A stretch of DNA of 64,000 nt from Kingella_B sp963529665 (GCA_963529665.1 CAUSAG010000008.1:15140-79139); one strand, 5' to 3'. Positions 26,001 through 35,033 are shown, counted from the first letter of the stretch. Notes: generated by a model not told the origin, from the sequence alone. Program-made: numbers and translations.

Positions 26001-26921
26001 GAAATACAGGGAAGCTTCGGGCAGGTTGGGCATGAAGGCTTTGGGGTTGATGCCCTGCCCGACAACGTTCACCTTGCCGATGAGGTCGTCAATGCGTTTG
26101 GCAAATGGGCGCAGTTGGGTGTTGGCGTGCAAGCCGATGCCGTTGCCCACTAGGGCGGTATTGACCATGATGTTGTTCAGGCTGCCTGATAGGTTGAGCC
26201 CATTGGTTACGGCGATGCCTTCTAGCTCGCCATCGGAGAATAAATCGCCTGATAAGGCGAAGGGGGCAGCGGTGCTGGCGGCAAGTTCGCCTTGGGTGCT
26301 GGACCAATAGTTTTTCAGGCTGCCTACTTTAAGGCGGTGTTCTTTGTGGTCGTAAACATAGCTGGCTTGGACTTGGCGGACGAGTTCGGTTTTGCGTTTG
26401 TCTTGGGTGATGCTGTTGATGGTGAGATTATCCAGCGCGATAGTCATCGGCAGGCTGATGCTGTCGGGCTCGCTCATGGGTTCACCCTTGGGCTGCGGCG
26501 GAGTTGGCTTGGATTGGATGTGAACATTGCCCGCGTTGATTTGGTTGATGTGCAGATGGCGTTGCCACAGCTCGCTCGGCTGCCATTGGAAATAAAGCGT
26601 GCTGATGTCTATATCGGCGCTGGGCGTGATGATGCGCAGTTCATCGGCGTTGATGCCTTGCAACACGCTGCCTGTGAGCGTTTTGGATGTGATGTGCACA
26701 TCGGCGAGCTTGGGCAGCTGATACACGGCAAAACGCAAGCCGCTGTTGGTGTTCAGCAGCCATGCCGCACCGCCTGCGCTGGCACCAAGCAGGATGATAA
26801 CCGTGCCCAAAGTGTATTTAAGCAGGCGACGGGATTTTTTGGTTTTTTGGGGAGCGGGGGATGGCGATGGCGAAACGACGGGGTTTTCTGTTGCTTGGGG
26901 ATTGGGGGATGGTTCGGTCAT
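23034..26921 (-). CDS. tamB: Translocation and assembly module subunit TamB
   Basis: Inner-membrane-anchored AsmA-like protein that spans the periplasm, works with TamA and is implicated in phospholipid transport and outer-membrane protein assembly. At 1295 residues it is a typical size. A cytoplasmic Pro/Ser tail is followed by a membrane helix (about 33-55, GTVIILLGASAGGAAWLL), a very long beta-taco region, and the C-terminal TamB (DUF490) domain with NLNIRAERRASPVGAGVEVLG. GSLK/GSLN peptides recur through it because uptake sequences are embedded in one reading phase. It is downstream of tamA on the same strand, but an inverted DUS pair lies between them. Confidence 0.95.
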   Translation of the reverse strand: MTEPSPNPQATENPVVSPSPSPAPQKTKKSRRLLKYTLGTVIILLGASAGGAAWLLNTNSGLRFAVYQLPKLADVHITSKTLTGSVLQGINADELRIITPSADIDISTLYFQWQPSELWQRHLHINQINAGNVHIQSKPTPPQPKGEPMSEPDSISLPMTIALDNLTINSITQDKRKTELVRQVQASYVYDHKEHRLKVGSLKNYWSSTQGELAASTAAPFALSGDLFSDGELEGIAVTNGLNLSGSLNNIMVNTALVGNGIGLHANTQLRPFAKRIDDLIGKVNVVGQGINPKAFMPNLPEASLYFTLGITPDLNNPKAMLRGALNLRNELPKTADNNGIPVRLINGIFNIDDSGDVKIDHIQANLLQKGSLKLSGDIRAAEQTLNLAANIAQLNSSDIISTALKPTFNGDIKATGTFTDPQINWQLATENAQSTGNLKIQTDTKNAQRTLLLENANIKANNGGEVKLAGKLELFQNQKLALQASSQNFNPSALYPSFPQGNINGKIQATGEIAKQQIHSELNFAPSTLSGTNLSGSGVVDYRDNHLSRADLAIHLGSNHINTKGAYGKQGDNLALDINAPNLNLFGFGLQGALTAKGSLKTTANGYTQVDANLNGQARGFALGEALRIQNLDFKIQASPSPTAPLNITLNGNHISASGIAIDNINASLNGTQRQHQFKAQGSLKIDNKPLTLRASANGGLNEKIQWQGNISELNIAGALNLRLQNTMRLEAGAERVILSSASWQALGGSLNLDQLTWSKQAGLVTKGHANNLSLEQLHNFYTPPIEHNLTIAADWDLSYTQSPRGYLNLRQQGGDIILPTARKQPLNLQNFVLKTTLDGRGIHNNISADTRYGKATGDYTILQAFGNGKIVDAPVSGKIQVSNDNLESLKSVMPVGHIIQGSLAATAQIAGTVSTPKLSGTVNGENLYYRNRQVGIILDNGSLKSHLDGQRWHIDSLVFDRKGGKISLTGDAAYVNNVPDVNAKITVAQYPILDQASRRLTVSGNTDISYNSEGITLTGSLKTDMGRFGFQESSAPTLDDDVIIIGEVKPPPAPPLPLKLNLEFDLNDRLFFVGEGLRVLLGGKLNLTSHTTADVQAVGSIHIIRGQYKAYGQDLVVKKGTISFVGPLTKPNLNIRAERRASPVGAGVEVLGNLEVPRVSLVADEPMSEKDKLSWLILNRASSGSDSDNAALATAVSAYLAGKFNDKIGFVDDFGLTTQQTRNTDTGELNPAQQVLTFGKQLTQDLYLGYEVGLGQANQTVKLVYQLSRAFQAIARIGTLSSGGELKYIKRFD

Positions 26922-27029
26922 GATGTTTGGGGTGGAAATGGGGTTTCAGGCTGCCTTTGGGGATGGGAGTTTAGCTTCGCTGAACAGCGTTTCAGGCTGC
27001 CGATGTGGTGAACAATGATGCGGGCGGTT

Positions 27030-27077
27030 AGGCAGCCTGAAAATCAAAATGGGATGCAAACGATTTTCAGGCTGCCT
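27030..27077 (-). terminator. Inverted DUS pair after tamA
   Basis: AGGCAGCCTGAAAATC and GATTTTCAGGCTGCCT form a stem just after the tamA stop at 27083. It may reduce read-through into tamB. Confidence 0.6.
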
Positions 27078-27082
27078 TATGC

Positions 27083-29002
27083 TCAGAACCGCGTGCCCAA
27101 GCTGATATGCCAGCGCAATTTTTTATCGCGATGCCCGTAGGCGATGTCAAACGAAAACGGCGCGGCAGGGCTAAACCAGCGCACGCCAACGCCTGTGCCG
27201 TGGTAGAGCGTCATGTCTTGGAACTTATGGGCAACGCTGCCCACATCGTGAAACACAGCAGCGGCAAAGTTGTTGTAAATCGGGTATTGGTATTCCGCGC
27301 TGGCAACAAACATGGCGCGTTCGGGCAGCACCGCGCTGTTGGGCGGGATTTTTCTGCCGATGCTGTTGAGTTCGTAGCCGCGAATGGAGCTGGCGCCGCC
27401 CGAGCGGAACATCAGCGATGATGGCACATTGCCGTCTTCAAATTTTTGATTGGTGTAAACATAACCAATTTCGCCACGCGCCACCCATGTGCCCAGTTGT
27501 TTGTTTTCGGGCGTGTAGTAATAGCCTGCGCTGCCGTGTACGCGAATCATGGGTGCGGATGAAAGCAGCGTGCCGAGTGTGGTGCCTATTTTGCCGCTTA
27601 AATAATAGCCGTTGGCGGGGCGCAATAGGGTTTCTAGGCGTTGGCGTTTCCATGATGCGGTGAGCATGGTGGCGTAGCTGCGCCCAAAATTAACATTGCT
27701 ATTGGGGATGCGGCTGTCTTCGGCGATAAACTCAATGCCCACGCGCGATTCAATGCCATCGCGGTCGCGCACGCGCCAGAAGCCTGATGTGATGCCGCGT
27801 TTTTCTAGGTTTTGCGTGGTGCTGCGGTTGTAGGCAAGGTTGGCGGTGTTGAAATAGCCCGAGCCTTTGCGCGGCTGGCTGATGCCGATGCCCAGCTTGG
27901 TTTGGTATTTATCCACTTCCCAAGCCAGCGAGCCGACATAGCCGCGGTTGAAGATGTTGTAGTGTTCGTAGTCCAGCTTGCCGCCCAAGCCGTATTCAGA
28001 ATCAAAGCTGATGCCGGTTTCAAGTTTTTGCCGTTTGGCTTCGGACACGGCAACTTTCACGGGCACGCGGTCGCCCTGCAAATTATCAAAATCAGCTTGC
28101 ACGGACGCGCCGGTGTAGTGGCTGTCGTTTTCTAGGGCTTGTTGGTAGTCCAGCAGTTTGTCTAAGTCGTACACATCGCCTGTTTTAAACTGCGCCATGC
28201 CCGAAATCACGCTTTGCGGATAGCGTTGGTTGCCTTTAATTTGAAAATCACCAAAATAAATCGGCTTTTTGCTGTCCACGGTTACGGTTAAATCGGCTTT
28301 TTGCGTTTGCGGATTGACTGTCGCTTGCGTGCCTGCGAACTGGGCGAGCGGGTATTTTTTTCGCGTTACGGCGGTGAGCACGGAGATTTTGCTGCCGCTC
28401 CAATCTTCTTGGCGAAACGGCGCGCCCACGGGCAGTTGCCAGTTGGAAAAGGCGTTTTTGTAGTAGCTGTCGAGGGTATCGTCTTGCAAAATATCGCCTA
28501 AAATGGCGACGTTTACATTGTCAATGGTGGTGCGCTTGCCGGTGATGACTTTCACGCGGTAGCCCTCGCCTTCGGGCGTTACGCTCACTTCGCTGTTGAA
28601 ATAGCCTTCGGTTTTAATCATGTTGCGCGCGTCGTTGGGCGCGTCTTCGGCGAGGTAGCCCAGTTGTTCTTTGTCTAGTTCTTCTTTGCGTTGGTAGGCA
28701 ATCAGCGGCAGATGCTGCTCCAACATGGCTTGGATTTCGGGGTTGTCGGCTTCGATGATGATGGGGTATTTGGGGGTGAGTTCTTTTTCGTCTTCTTCGT
28801 TGGTTTGCTCGCTTTTGCTTTTGTCTTTGCGCGGGGAGATGTCGGCTTTTTTCAGCGGCAGCGCGTGTTTTTCGGCTTGACTTTCGCTGCTAGCAGGCGC
28901 AGAGACAGCAGCGGCTTCGCGGACGGTTTGCGTTTCGGCGAAGGCGCTGCTGCTGATGAATACGAGTAAACAGGAAAACAAAGAAGTATGGCGAAAAGTC
29001 AT
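27083..29002 (-). CDS. tamA: Outer-membrane assembly protein TamA
   Basis: Omp85-family outer-membrane protein paired with TamB. A signal peptide (about residues 1-22, ending SSAFA) precedes an acidic/basic linker, three POTRA domains (about 75-330, for example VKVITGKRTTIDNVNVAI as short blocks), and a 16-stranded barrel. The conserved SSIRGYE (VRGF-like motif in loop 6) and the C-terminal aromatic LGTRF identify the Omp85 barrel. Length 639. It lies directly upstream of tamB in the same orientation, the usual tamAB order. Confidence 0.94.
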   Translation of the reverse strand: MTFRHTSLFSCLLVFISSSAFAETQTVREAAAVSAPASSESQAEKHALPLKKADISPRKDKSKSEQTNEEDEKELTPKYPIIIEADNPEIQAMLEQHLPLIAYQRKEELDKEQLGYLAEDAPNDARNMIKTEGYFNSEVSVTPEGEGYRVKVITGKRTTIDNVNVAILGDILQDDTLDSYYKNAFSNWQLPVGAPFRQEDWSGSKISVLTAVTRKKYPLAQFAGTQATVNPQTQKADLTVTVDSKKPIYFGDFQIKGNQRYPQSVISGMAQFKTGDVYDLDKLLDYQQALENDSHYTGASVQADFDNLQGDRVPVKVAVSEAKRQKLETGISFDSEYGLGGKLDYEHYNIFNRGYVGSLAWEVDKYQTKLGIGISQPRKGSGYFNTANLAYNRSTTQNLEKRGITSGFWRVRDRDGIESRVGIEFIAEDSRIPNSNVNFGRSYATMLTASWKRQRLETLLRPANGYYLSGKIGTTLGTLLSSAPMIRVHGSAGYYYTPENKQLGTWVARGEIGYVYTNQKFEDGNVPSSLMFRSGGASSIRGYELNSIGRKIPPNSAVLPERAMFVASAEYQYPIYNNFAAAVFHDVGSVAHKFQDMTLYHGTGVGVRWFSPAAPFSFDIAYGHRDKKLRWHISLGTRF

Positions 29003-29014
29003 AATGTGAATGGG

Positions 29015-29055
29015 CGTTTTAGCTTCGCAACTCCGCTTTGCTACGTAGCTGCCTT
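29015..29055 (+). repeat. Diverged copy of the DUS-associated repeat core
   Basis: CGTTTTAGCTTCGC, AACTCCGCTTTGCTACG and a degenerate GCTGCCTT resemble the core of the 75-bp repeat, upstream of tamA. Confidence 0.45.
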
Positions 29056-29222
29056 AGGTGTTGGAATACAGAAAGGACGGCATTTTAGCATAATGCGGAT
29101 GAGTGGGATTTTCAGGCTGCCTTGGCGCATTGCGGCAGCCTGAAAGCGGGGAGGCCGTTGCCATCTTGGGTTGAATGCTTTTTCAAGCTGCCTATGCGCG
29201 GCGCAAGCATTCTAATCATGTC

Positions 29223-29441
29223 CTAATAATGCGGCGGCACTTCATCCGCTAGGCTATACGGCTGATTTTGCCCGCTCTCGTTTTGCTGCTGCATTTTTTG
29301 GTACAACACGCGCAGCTGCGCCTGCTGCAAATTCAGCGCATCTTGCATTTTGGCAACGGTGGCGTTCAAGCTATCCAACAAATCGCCCTGCAAAGCAAGG
29401 CGAATTTCCAGCTCAATAATGCGGTTTTCCAATTCTTCCAT
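29223..29441 (-). CDS. slyX: SlyX family protein
   Basis: A 72-residue, wholly helical, leucine-rich coiled-coil protein. The N-terminus MEELENRIIELEIRLALQGD and the C-terminal tail ending in PPHY are typical of SlyX, a conserved small protein of unknown function in proteobacteria. The ATG at 29441 is preceded by AAAGGGG. An in-frame ATG at 29459 has a weaker site and would add a non-conserved extension. It lies 95 bases downstream of the antiporter gene on the same strand. Confidence 0.86.
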   Translation of the reverse strand: MEELENRIIELEIRLALQGDLLDSLNATVAKMQDALNLQQAQLRVLYQKMQQQNESGQNQPYSLADEVPPHY

Positions 29442-29535
29442 AAGCCCCTTTCGTCCCATATCTCGCTCAATAAAGGCAGCCTGAAAACCCGCGCCGCTAT
29501 TGCACGGCAACGCATTTTCAGGCTGCCTATCTTGT

Positions 29536-30918
29536 TTACAAAATAATTGCTGCAATCCAGCCCGCAATAAACAGCGGGATGTTGTAGTGAATAAAGGTGG
29601 GAATCACGCTATCGCGCATGTGGTCGTGCTGACCGTCCACATTCAAACCCATGGTTGGCCCCAGCGTAGAATCCGAAGCAGGCGAACCCGCATCGCCCAA
29701 CGCCCCCGCCGTGCCAATAATCGCCACCGTTGCCAGCGGCGAAAAGCCCAAGCTCACGCACAGCGGCACATAAATCGCCGTGATAATCGGCAGCGTGGAA
29801 AACGAGCTGCCAATCCCCATCGTAATCAGCAAGCCCACCATCAGCATGGCAAACGCCGCCATCGTTTTATTACCGGCAAACATCGTCGCGCTCGCCTGCA
29901 CCAAAGGCTCAATCTGCCCCGTCGCCTTCATCACTTCGGCAAAGCCCTGCGCCGCAATCATGATAAACCCCACCATCGCCATCATCTGCATCCCGCGGTT
30001 AAACACCGAATCCGCTTCCGAACGGCGCACCACGCCCAGCATCATAAACACCGCAAAGCCCAGCAGCGCGCCCAGCATCAGCGCATCCTTGTAAACCAAT
30101 TGAATGGCAAAGCACACCAAAATCGCCACCGCCGCCACCGCACTGCGATAAGACGACACCACAGGCTGCCCCGCCGCATTGCTCGCCGCATCCGCATCTA
30201 CCTGATGATTTTGATACACGCGCGGCTTGCGATAATGCACAAACGCCAACAGCAAGCCCGCTACCATGCCCAGAGCAGGAATCGCCATCGCCTGCATCAC
30301 ATTGATATGCTGCACGCTCATCCCCGCCTTCTCAATATTGCCCAGCAAAATCTTGTTCAAAAAAATCGCACCAAAGCCATACGGCAAAAACATATAAGTC
30401 GTAACCAAGCCAAACGTCATCACACACGCCAGCAAACGGCGGTCAATGTGTAACCGATTGAAAACCAACAATAAAGGCGGCACAATCATCGGGATAAACG
30501 CAATATGAATCGGCACCACATTCTGGCTCATCACCCCCATCGCCAGCAGCACCAACAGCAACCCCCACTTCACCCCGTTGATGCCCGAGGGAATCGTATC
30601 CTGCGTTTGGTTGGTGGAAATGCGCCGAATCATCGCCCCCGCCATCTGCTGCGGCAGCCCGGAATGCGTAATCGCCATCGCAAACGCCCCCAGCATCGCA
30701 TAAGAGAGCGCAATCGTCGCCCCATTTGCCAAGCCATCTTGAAAATGCGACATCACCCCCTTGGTAACCACCTGCCCCGCCGCATCGCTCACATCCGATA
30801 ACGGCAACCCCGCCGCCAAACCCGCCGCAAATGCCCCGATCACCAAACTCAATACCACATGAATCCGCGATACCGACAAAACCAGCATCACCAAAACACC
30901 AATAATGACCGCATTCAT
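29536..30918 (-). CDS. Na+/H+ antiporter family (NhaC-like) membrane protein
   Basis: A 460-residue protein with about 11-12 membrane helices. The conserved segments GIGSSFSTLPIITAIYVPL, AIIGTAGALGDAGSPASDS and TMGLNVDGQHDHMRDSVIP match the family annotated as Na+/H+ antiporter in Neisseria (NhaC/ArsB superfamily). The HDHMRDS motif near the C-terminus is typical. Transport of sodium or another ion is assumed from the family only. I use ATG 30918, preceded by GGGAG, not the upstream in-frame codon at 30963 that lies inside a DUS. Confidence 0.85.
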   Translation of the reverse strand: MNAVIIGVLVMLVLSVSRIHVVLSLVIGAFAAGLAAGLPLSDVSDAAGQVVTKGVMSHFQDGLANGATIALSYAMLGAFAMAITHSGLPQQMAGAMIRRISTNQTQDTIPSGINGVKWGLLLVLLAMGVMSQNVVPIHIAFIPMIVPPLLLVFNRLHIDRRLLACVMTFGLVTTYMFLPYGFGAIFLNKILLGNIEKAGMSVQHINVMQAMAIPALGMVAGLLLAFVHYRKPRVYQNHQVDADAASNAAGQPVVSSYRSAVAAVAILVCFAIQLVYKDALMLGALLGFAVFMMLGVVRRSEADSVFNRGMQMMAMVGFIMIAAQGFAEVMKATGQIEPLVQASATMFAGNKTMAAFAMLMVGLLITMGIGSSFSTLPIITAIYVPLCVSLGFSPLATVAIIGTAGALGDAGSPASDSTLGPTMGLNVDGQHDHMRDSVIPTFIHYNIPLFIAGWIAAIIL

Positions 30919-31114
30919 CGCAAAACAACTCCCGCCGCCCAGCAATAGGCAGCCTGAAAACAAAAACGCACATCATACCTTAACATCCCTTAACATAACA
31001 AATCAAAAATCCCACCCAACCCAGTCTTTACACACTTTCAGGCTACCTATGCTCTGCCTCGCTAACATAATTCCATTAAAAATCAACCATCCAAACGCAA
31101 AAGCAAAATTTCAT

Positions 31115-31143
31115 TTGACGAACCACCCCAAGCCCAGTATAGT
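31115..31143 (+). promoter_or_regulatory. Sigma-70 promoter of the tRNA operon
   Basis: TTGACG (31115-31120), a 17-base spacer and TATAGT (31138-31143) lie 16 bases before the first base of the tRNA. Confidence 0.75.
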
Positions 31144-31159
31144 GCGCAGCTTCCACACG

Positions 31160-31235
31160 GCGAATTAGCTCAGTCGGTTAGAGCAGAGGAATCATAATCC
31201 TTGTGTCCGGGGTTCGAATCCCTGATTCGCCACCA
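31160..31235 (+). tRNA. tRNA-Met (CAT)
   Basis: A 76-base cloverleaf. The acceptor GGCGAAT pairs with ATTCGCC, the D loop is AGCTCAGTCGGTTAGAGC, the anticodon CAT lies in a 7-base loop, the T arm holds GGTTCGAATCC, and CCA is encoded. The pattern resembles elongator methionine tRNA. A lysidine-modified Ile2 identity is a less likely alternative. Confidence 0.92.
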
Positions 31236-31280
31236 AATATATTAAGTTGGAATCATCCATTCCAACTTATTTTAATAATC

Positions 31281-31356
<76 letters not shown>

Positions 31357-31363
31357 CAAAACC

Positions 31364-31398
31364 AAAAAATCCCAGTCGTAATGGCTGGGATTTTTGCG
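31364..31398 (+). terminator. Intrinsic terminator of the tRNA operon
   Basis: AAAAATCCCAG (31365-31375) pairs with CTGGGATTTTT (31385-31395), with a T-rich end, directly after tRNA-Ala. Confidence 0.8.
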
Positions 31399-31519
31399 TT
31401 TATCATTTTTCAATAGTTAGCGCAGCAAAGGCAGCCTGAAAACAAAACGGCAATCGCGCATCAAATCATCGTGTTCTCAGAATGTTCACATTAAACCGCC
31501 CTGCTCCATCCGCGCCCTA

Positions 31520-31966
31520 TTAAGCAAAATAAAACATCGCCTTAGCAAGAAACACAATACACATCATTTGCGTAAACACCGCCGCATGAATGTATTTTGA
31601 CCAATCCACCGTCAGCGTATGGGTTTTCATTTTGTACACCGCGATAATGAAGTGCGCCAGAATGCCAAAGGCAAACAAAATTTTCAGCGTGAGCATGGTG
31701 GCAAACCCGCCCGAAAACGGATGGCGCAACACGCTGGCATAGCGATGCAACATGGTTAGCCCAGACAAAAACACGCCGCTCACCACCCACGGCATCACGC
31801 GCACGGCGCGATACGACAAGGCGCGCTCCACTTCGCGGCGGGCATCGCGCGAAACGCGTTTGCTGTGCATCACGCTTAACACTAGCGCTTCAAAAAACAC
31901 GCCGCCAACGAATGTGATGGCGCAGTAAAGATGGATGATGTGGGCATAGGGATAGAGAGCAGACAT
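31520..31966 (-). CDS. CopD-like integral membrane protein
   Basis: A 148-residue protein with four predicted membrane helices and conserved histidines in helices (YAHIIHLYCAITFVGG, HFIIAVYKMKTH), as in the CopD/DUF2269-like family annotated as copper resistance or cytochrome-like membrane proteins in Neisseria. Copper transport is not demonstrated by sequence alone. I use ATG 31966 (MSALYPYAH), with AAAGGAATCCT upstream; longer in-frame starts run through a DUS. It stands alone between the tRNA genes and clpA. Confidence 0.75.
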   Translation of the reverse strand: MSALYPYAHIIHLYCAITFVGGVFFEALVLSVMHSKRVSRDARREVERALSYRAVRVMPWVVSGVFLSGLTMLHRYASVLRHPFSGGFATMLTLKILFAFGILAHFIIAVYKMKTHTLTVDWSKYIHAAVFTQMMCIVFLAKAMFYFA

Positions 31967-32054
31967 AGGATTCCTTTGAGGCAGCCTGAAACTTGAAAAC
32001 ATCGCGCGGCGCAATTTTCAGGCTGCCTCAACCACTCAGGCAGCCTGAAAACCT

Positions 32055-34328
32055 TTACACCGCTTCTTTTGCCAGCGCCACTTTCGCCGCATTCATCTCC
32101 AACACCACCTTCTGCGCTTCGTTATCCCAATCAATCGCCACGCTGCCGCCGTTTGCCAGCTTGCCGAATAACAATTCATCGGCAAGGGCTTGGCGGATTT
32201 CGCTTTGAATCAGGCGTTGCATCGGGCGCGCGCCCATTTGTGGGTCAAAGCCTTTGGAGGCAAGGTGTTCGCGCAAGGCGCTGCCAAAGCTGGCGGACAC
32301 ATTCTTCGCGGCAAGCTGTTCGCCCAGTTGGGCGAGGAATTTATCCGCCACGCGCAGGATGATTTCAGGCGTAAGCGGCGCAAAAGGCACAATGGCATCC
32401 AAGCGATTGCGAAACTCGGGCGTGAAGGTTTTTTTGATGACTTCCATCTCGTCGCCGCGCTCGTGTTTGCCTGTGAAGCCGAAGTTGGCGCGGTTCAGGT
32501 TTTGCGCGCCTGCGTTGGTGGTCATGATGATGATTACATTGCGAAAATCGGCGCTTTTGCCTGTGTTGTCGGTGAGTCTGCCTGCGTCCATCACTTGCAA
32601 AAACACGTTGTAAATATCGGGGTGGGCTTTTTCCATTTCGTCCAACAGCAGCACGCAATGTGGATGCTTGTTGATGGCTTCGGTAAGCAAGCCACCTTGG
32701 TCAAAGCCCACATAACCAGGGGGCGCGCCGATAAAGCGCGTTACCGCAAATGGCTCGGAATATTCTGACATATCAAAGCGTTGCAGCGTGATGCCCAGCG
32801 CGTTGGCAAGCTGGCGTGCCACTTCGGTTTTGCCTACGCCTGTGCTGCCTGAAAACAAAAAGCTGCCAATCGGTTTTTCAGGCTGCCCCAAGCCTGAGCG
32901 GGCGAGCTTGATGGCGGTGGTAATCAAATCAATCGCTTCGTCTTGCCCGAACACTTTGGCTTTGAGCGTGTCGGCAAGGTGGCGCAGCACGGTTTTATCG
33001 TCGTGCGACACGGTGGTTTCGGGGATGCGGGCGATTTTGGCAATGATGCGTTCAATCTCGTTTTTGCCGATTTCGTCTTGGCGGTTTTCAGGCTGCGCGA
33101 TGCGTTGGGCAGCACCTGCTTCGTCAATAATATCAATGGCTTTATCGGGCAAGAAACGTTCGTTGATGTATTTTGCCGACAGCTCTGCGGCAGCCTGAAA
33201 AGCATCGTCGGTGTAATGCACGTTGTGGTGCGCTTCAAACATCGGCTTCAAGCCCTGCAAAATTTGTACCGTTTCGGAAACACTCGGCTCGCCGATGTCA
33301 ATTTTTTGGAAACGGCGGTTTAAGGCGTGGTCTTTGGCAAAAATAGTGCGGTATTCGTCATACGTTGTTGCGCCGATGCAGCGCAACGCGCCTTTTGCCA
33401 ACGCGGGTTTGAGCAAATTAGACGCATCCATCACGCTGCCTTGCGTGCTGCCCGCGCCTATCATGGTGTGGATTTCGTCAATAAACAACAGCGCATTGGG
33501 AATGGTTGCCAACGCTTTTAACACCGCTTTCACCCGCGCTTCAAAATCGCCACGGTATTTCGCCCCCGCCAGCAACGCGCCCATATCCAGCGAATACACT
33601 TGCGCCCTTGCCAACACTTCGGGCACTTGGTTTTGCTCAATCAAATACGCCAAACCTTCTGCCAGCGCGGTTTTGCCCACGCCTGCTTCGCCCACCAGCA
33701 AAGGATTGTTTTTGCGGCGGCGGCACAACACTTGCAGCATCCGCTCCATTTCCGCCGCCCGCCCAATCAGCGGATCAATGCGCTCGGCTTTCACTTCAGC
33801 GTTGAGATGGATGGTGTAGGCTTCCAGCGGATTATCGGCAAGATTGTTGTCGTCATCATCATCGCGCGAAGACGGCGGTGCACCCGAATTCAGGCTGCCT
33901 GAACGATGCGAGAAATAGCGCAGCAAATCAATGCGTTTAACCGAATGCAGTTGCAAGAAATACGCCGCAGGGCTGTCTTCCTCGTCCAACAGCGCAATCA
34001 ACACATCCTCGGGCAACACTTTATCCTGCGATGAATGCTGCACATGAATCATCGCCCGCTGAATCACGCGCTGAAAGCCCACCGTGGGCTGCGGCTCGTG
34101 CGTGGCTTGGTCGGCGGGGTAAACAGGCGTGTTTTCATCAATGCTTTCTTGCAGTTGCACCACCAACAGCGCGGTTTCCACCCCGCAATGCTGCAACGCC
34201 GCGTTCACATCGGTTGAGCCTTGCACAATCGCCAACAGCAAATGCTCCAAGCCCACCAATTCATGCCGCGCATTTTTGGCGTGGGTGTATAAATCTTGCA
34301 AAATCAGTTCAAGTTCTTTTGAAATCAT
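32055..34328 (-). CDS. clpA: ATP-dependent Clp protease ATP-binding subunit ClpA
   Basis: AAA+ unfoldase that feeds substrates to ClpP. The 757-residue protein has an N-terminal Clp_N domain (1-145) for ClpS binding, a first AAA module with Walker A GEAGVGKTA and Walker B LLFIDEIH, and a second with GSTGVGKTE and LLLDEMEKAH, then a C-terminal ClpB-D2-like small domain. Its ATG overlaps the clpS stop (ATGA at 34325-34328), so the two are translationally coupled. The ClpP gene is not in the window. Confidence 0.96.
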   Translation of the reverse strand: MISKELELILQDLYTHAKNARHELVGLEHLLLAIVQGSTDVNAALQHCGVETALLVVQLQESIDENTPVYPADQATHEPQPTVGFQRVIQRAMIHVQHSSQDKVLPEDVLIALLDEEDSPAAYFLQLHSVKRIDLLRYFSHRSGSLNSGAPPSSRDDDDDNNLADNPLEAYTIHLNAEVKAERIDPLIGRAAEMERMLQVLCRRRKNNPLLVGEAGVGKTALAEGLAYLIEQNQVPEVLARAQVYSLDMGALLAGAKYRGDFEARVKAVLKALATIPNALLFIDEIHTMIGAGSTQGSVMDASNLLKPALAKGALRCIGATTYDEYRTIFAKDHALNRRFQKIDIGEPSVSETVQILQGLKPMFEAHHNVHYTDDAFQAAAELSAKYINERFLPDKAIDIIDEAGAAQRIAQPENRQDEIGKNEIERIIAKIARIPETTVSHDDKTVLRHLADTLKAKVFGQDEAIDLITTAIKLARSGLGQPEKPIGSFLFSGSTGVGKTEVARQLANALGITLQRFDMSEYSEPFAVTRFIGAPPGYVGFDQGGLLTEAINKHPHCVLLLDEMEKAHPDIYNVFLQVMDAGRLTDNTGKSADFRNVIIIMTTNAGAQNLNRANFGFTGKHERGDEMEVIKKTFTPEFRNRLDAIVPFAPLTPEIILRVADKFLAQLGEQLAAKNVSASFGSALREHLASKGFDPQMGARPMQRLIQSEIRQALADELLFGKLANGGSVAIDWDNEAQKVVLEMNAAKVALAKEAV

Positions 34329-34630
34329 AAAGATACTTCCTCAATCGTACACATCAGCGGATGCCCAGCTTCTTCGGCGAGCAGCATCACTTGTTGTTGC
34401 TTGGTTTCGGCAATATCGCGCGTGTAAACGCCGCACAAGCCTTTGCCATGATGGTGGACTTCCAGCATGATGTTTACTGCCTTGCTTTCAGGCAGCCTGA
34501 AAACATTTTGCAGCACATCCACCACAAAATCCATCGGTGTGTAATGATCGTTTAACAGAAAAACGCCGTATTTTTTCGGCGGCGCGAGTTGGGTTTTTTG
34601 CGATTGGCGTGTGGCTTGGTGCAAACTCAT
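34325..34630 (-). CDS. clpS: ClpA adaptor protein ClpS
   Basis: N-end-rule adaptor that delivers substrates to ClpA. The 101-residue product matches ClpS in PKKYGVFLLNDHYTPMDFVV (the residues around the ligand pocket), EVHHHGKGLCGVYTRDIAE and the C-terminal MCTIEE. A DUS encodes FRLPES in the middle of the domain. It overlaps clpA by 4 bases. Confidence 0.96.
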   Translation of the reverse strand: MSLHQATRQSQKTQLAPPKKYGVFLLNDHYTPMDFVVDVLQNVFRLPESKAVNIMLEVHHHGKGLCGVYTRDIAETKQQQVMLLAEEAGHPLMCTIEEVSL

Positions 34631-34693
34631 GGCGGGCTTCTGTTGTATTTTTTGTTATTTTAATGAAAAAGTTTGTCTTTGCCTAAACAAAAC

Positions 34694-34722
34694 TTGACGA
34701 TATTCGTTAAAGTGAGTAAAAC
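34694..34722 (+). promoter_or_regulatory. Putative promoter of the cold-shock gene
   Basis: TTGACG (34694-34699), a 17-base spacer and TAAAAC (34717-34722) would give a roughly 100-base 5' untranslated leader before the csp ATG, in line with the long leaders of cold-shock genes. Confidence 0.45.
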
Positions 34723-34829
34723 GTCAAACAGCATTTGGTGTGCGTTCAGAACCGTTCTCTGTAAAGAATTGCTTTTAAACTTGCTCCAACTGCTTTTTGT
34801 TTAATATTTTTGTAAGAGAGTAGCATTTT

Positions 34830-35033
34830 ATGGCAACTGGTACAGTTAAATGGTTTAACGACGCAAAAGGCTTTGGTTTTATTACTCCTGATGAAGGCGG
34901 CGAAGATTTGTTCGCTCACTTCTCGGCAATCAATATGGAAGGCTTTAAAACATTGAAAGAAGGTCAAAAAGTTTCTTTTGATGTAACCACTGGCCCAAAA
35001 GGCAAACAAGCCGCTAATATCCAAGGTGCGTAA
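34830..35033 (+). CDS. Cold-shock domain protein
   Basis: A 67-residue CspA-family nucleic-acid chaperone. A single cold-shock domain contains RNP1 (KGFGFI) and RNP2-like (DLFAHFS) motifs and the N-terminal GTVKWFNDAKG. It binds single-stranded RNA or DNA and may melt mRNA structure. TAAGAGAG precedes the ATG. A strong terminator follows the gene, so it is monocistronic. Whether it is cold-induced cannot be seen. Confidence 0.96.
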   Translation: MATGTVKWFNDAKGFGFITPDEGGEDLFAHFSAINMEGFKTLKEGQKVSFDVTTGPKGKQAANIQGA

